NCBI GenBank assembly: GCA_963735465.1 | Contig: CAVTLA010000001.1 | Coordinates: 1,426,001-1,490,000 of the forward strand | Direction: 5' to 3' | DNA from: DASZHJ01 sp963735465 | GTDB taxonomy: Bacteria; Pseudomonadota; Alphaproteobacteria; ATCC43930; CGMCC-115725 | DNA: 64,000 nucleotides | Shown here: positions 62,526 through 64,000 of the stretch, piece by piece | How positions within the stretch are numbered: position 1 is the stretch's first letter | Layout: each line of letters begins with the position of its first letter | Notes under the pieces: generated by a model | The model's database searches: none | Told to the model about the DNA's origin: nothing | Seen by the model: only the letters and a program-made list of their open reading frames with translations | Program-made: the position numbers and the translations under genes

Positions 62526-63524
62526 CTAAGGGACTTCGTGGCAGGCCACCCGGTGGCCTGGCCGCACCTCCCGCACTTCCGGTCGCGCTTGCTTGCAGCG
62601 CTCCACCGCGATCGGGCACCGCGGATGGAACACGCATCCGGACGGCGGGTTGATCGGACTCGGCACCTCGCCCACCGCTGGCCGAAACACGCGGCTCGCC
62701 TCGACGCTCGGGTCGGGCACGGGTACCGCGGCCAGCAGCGCTTGGGTGTAGGGGTGCAGGGGGTTGTCGAATAGCTCGTCGCCGTCGGCCAGCTCGACGA
62801 TGCGGCCGAGATACATGACCGCGACGCGCTGACAGAGGTGGCGCACCACCGACAGGTCATGCGCAATGAAGAGATAGGTGAGTCCGAAGCGCTCGCGCAG
62901 GTCCTCGAGCAGATTGACGACCTGTGCCTGAATCGAGACATCGAGGGCCGAGACCGCCTCGTCGCAGACGATGAATTCCGGTTCGAGCGCCAGCGCTCGC
63001 GCGATTCCCACGCGCTGGCGCTGCCCGCCGGACATCTCGTGCGGATAGCGGTCGGCGAATCTGGGATTCAAGCCGCAGACCGCGAGCAGCTCGCGCACCC
63101 GCGCCGCGCGCTTGGCCGCGTCGGGCTCCACGCCGTGCACCTTCATCGGCTCTGCGATGATGTCGCCGACCTTCATGCGCGGATTGAGCGAGCTGTAGGG
63201 ATCCTGAAAGATGACCTGGATCCGCCGCCGCATCGCCATCAGTTCCTTGCGCGGGAGCCGGGCCAGATCGACGCCGTCGTAGAGAATCTCGCCCGCGGTC
63301 GGATGCTCGAGGCGCAGGATGCAGCGCCCCGTGGTGGTCTTGCCGCAGCCGCTTTCGCCCACCAGTCCCAGGGTCTCGCCGCGGCGGATGGTGAAGTCAA
63401 CGCCATCGACGGCCCTGACCTCGCCGACCCGGCGGCGGCGCACGATACCCTCGGTGACCGGGAAGTGCATGCTGAGACCCTTCACCTCGAGAAGCGGCGA
63501 GGCATCGGGGGTGAGGGCCGTCAT
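62526..63524 (-). CDS. Oligopeptide-type ABC transporter ATP-binding protein (DppF-like)
   Basis: ATPase of 332 residues. Walker A GESGCGKT (56-63), Q-loop FQDPYSSLNPRM, signature MSGGQRQRVGIARAL and Walker B FIVCDEAVSALDVS are present. The C-terminal oligo_HPY region has the cysteine-containing loop SGCVFHPRCPIAVERC. The start at 63524 overlaps the stop of the upstream ATPase gene by 4 bp. Confidence 0.94.
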   Translation of the reverse strand: MTALTPDASPLLEVKGLSMHFPVTEGIVRRRRVGEVRAVDGVDFTIRRGETLGLVGESGCGKTTTGRCILRLEHPTAGEILYDGVDLARLPRKELMAMRRRIQVIFQDPYSSLNPRMKVGDIIAEPMKVHGVEPDAAKRAARVRELLAVCGLNPRFADRYPHEMSGGQRQRVGIARALALEPEFIVCDEAVSALDVSIQAQVVNLLEDLRERFGLTYLFIAHDLSVVRHLCQRVAVMYLGRIVELADGDELFDNPLHPYTQALLAAVPVPDPSVEASRVFRPAVGEVPSPINPPSGCVFHPRCPIAVERCKQARPEVREVRPGHRVACHEVP

Positions 63525-64000
63525 GCTGCCGCTCCCGCGAGGCCGACGAGCTCGCGGCTGCGGAAGCAGGCGGCGAGATGCCCCGCCTCCTGCGTCGGCT
63601 CCAGCGGCGGCCGGGCCTTGGCGCAGGCATCGATCGCAAAGCGACAACGCGGCCGGAAGGCGCAACCGGCGTCGAGCCGGCTCAGATCCGGCGGCTGTCC
63701 CTCGACGGGATCGAGGCGCGCCTGACGCGGACGGTCGAGCCGCGGCACCGAGCGCAGCAGCGCCACCGTGTAGGGGTGCGCCGGCCGGTGGTAGACCGCC
63801 TCCGCCAGGCCGCTCTCGACGATGCGGCCAGCGTACATCACGTTGACCCGGTTGGCGTAGCGCGCGACCACGCCGAGATTATGGGTGATGATGATGAGCG
63901 CGACGTTGAGCCGCCGCGTCAACTCGCGCATGAGCTCGAGGATCTGCGCCTGGATCGTCACGTCGAGGGCGGTGGTCGGCTCGTCCGCGATGATGAGCTT
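63521..64000 (-). CDS. Oligopeptide-type ABC transporter ATP-binding protein (DppD-like), cut by window edge
   Basis: Only the last 159 codons are in the window; Walker A and the signature motif lie beyond base 64000. The visible part begins at Walker B (IIADEPTTALDVT), then the H-loop IITHN and the C-terminal oligo_HPY region with GCAFRPRCRFAIDAC. It pairs with the DppF-like ATPase (ATGA overlap). It is the most upstream visible gene of the importer operon. Confidence 0.92.
   Translation of the reverse strand, partial: KLIIADEPTTALDVTIQAQILELMRELTRRLNVALIIITHNLGVVARYANRVNVMYAGRIVESGLAEAVYHRPAHPYTVALLRSVPRLDRPRQARLDPVEGQPPDLSRLDAGCAFRPRCRFAIDACAKARPPLEPTQEAGHLAACFRSRELVGLAGAAA

Overview
The window is a GC-rich, gene-dense chromosomal segment of an alphaproteobacterium, most likely of the Rhodospirillales type. 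I infer this from the gene order ntrC-ntrY-ntrX-D-amino-acid aminotransferase-hfq-hflX, the alphaproteobacterial block rlpA-dacC-tmk-holB-metG-tatD-MBL, and protein families such as PAS_5 and CC0125/CC1285-type lipoproteins. No phage, insertion sequence, CRISPR array or plasmid gene was seen. Both ends are cut inside genes: ntrC on the left, an oligopeptide-type ABC ATPase on the right.

Region 1 (1-15588) begins with nitrogen regulation (ntrC, ntrY, ntrX). It continues with a class IV aminotransferase, a HAD phosphatase and the RNA-regulator pair hfq/hflX, then a CysQ-like phosphatase and a GarR-like dehydrogenase. On the opposite strand lie two glycosyltransferases and mazG. Cytochrome b561, a tandem GFA pair and a VOC protein follow. 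Region 2 (14818-23030, minus strand) is a tightly packed housekeeping block: mltB, rlpA, a D-Ala-D-Ala carboxypeptidase, tmk, holB, metG, tatD and an MBL hydrolase. The tmk reading frame carries an apparent single-base deletion near its 3' end. Region 3 (23142-27081) pairs a glutamine-synthetase-like ligase with an aldehyde dehydrogenase and an iron alcohol dehydrogenase, which suggests catabolism of an amine or amino alcohol through gamma-glutamyl intermediates.

Region 4 (27139-43043) holds a frameshifted PAS_5 gene, a TonB-like protein, an unrecognised proline-rich membrane-anchored protein, and a near-complete type II secretion system. The secretion genes are split between strands: gspD-gspK on plus; gspC-like, M, L, J, I, H, G, F, E and prepilin peptidase on minus. 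Region 5 (43106-48896) contains small envelope and hypothetical genes, tRNA-Ser(UGA), greB, an intact PAS_5 protein, a second RlpA and a protein resembling the elongation factor P hydroxylase EpmC.

Region 6 (48923-58866) looks like a sugar-acid catabolic island. It has a UgpC-type sugar ABC ATPase, an IlvD/Edd-family aldonate dehydratase, an SDR, a KDPG-type aldolase, a KDG-type kinase, two 2-hydroxyacid or beta-hydroxyacid dehydrogenases and a class II aldolase. Inside it sit a membrane-free protein that joins a chemoreceptor signalling tip to a Cache-like region, and a gamma-glutamylcyclotransferase-like protein. Region 7 (58899-64000, minus) is an oligopeptide/nickel-type ABC importer with its ATPase genes first in transcription order.
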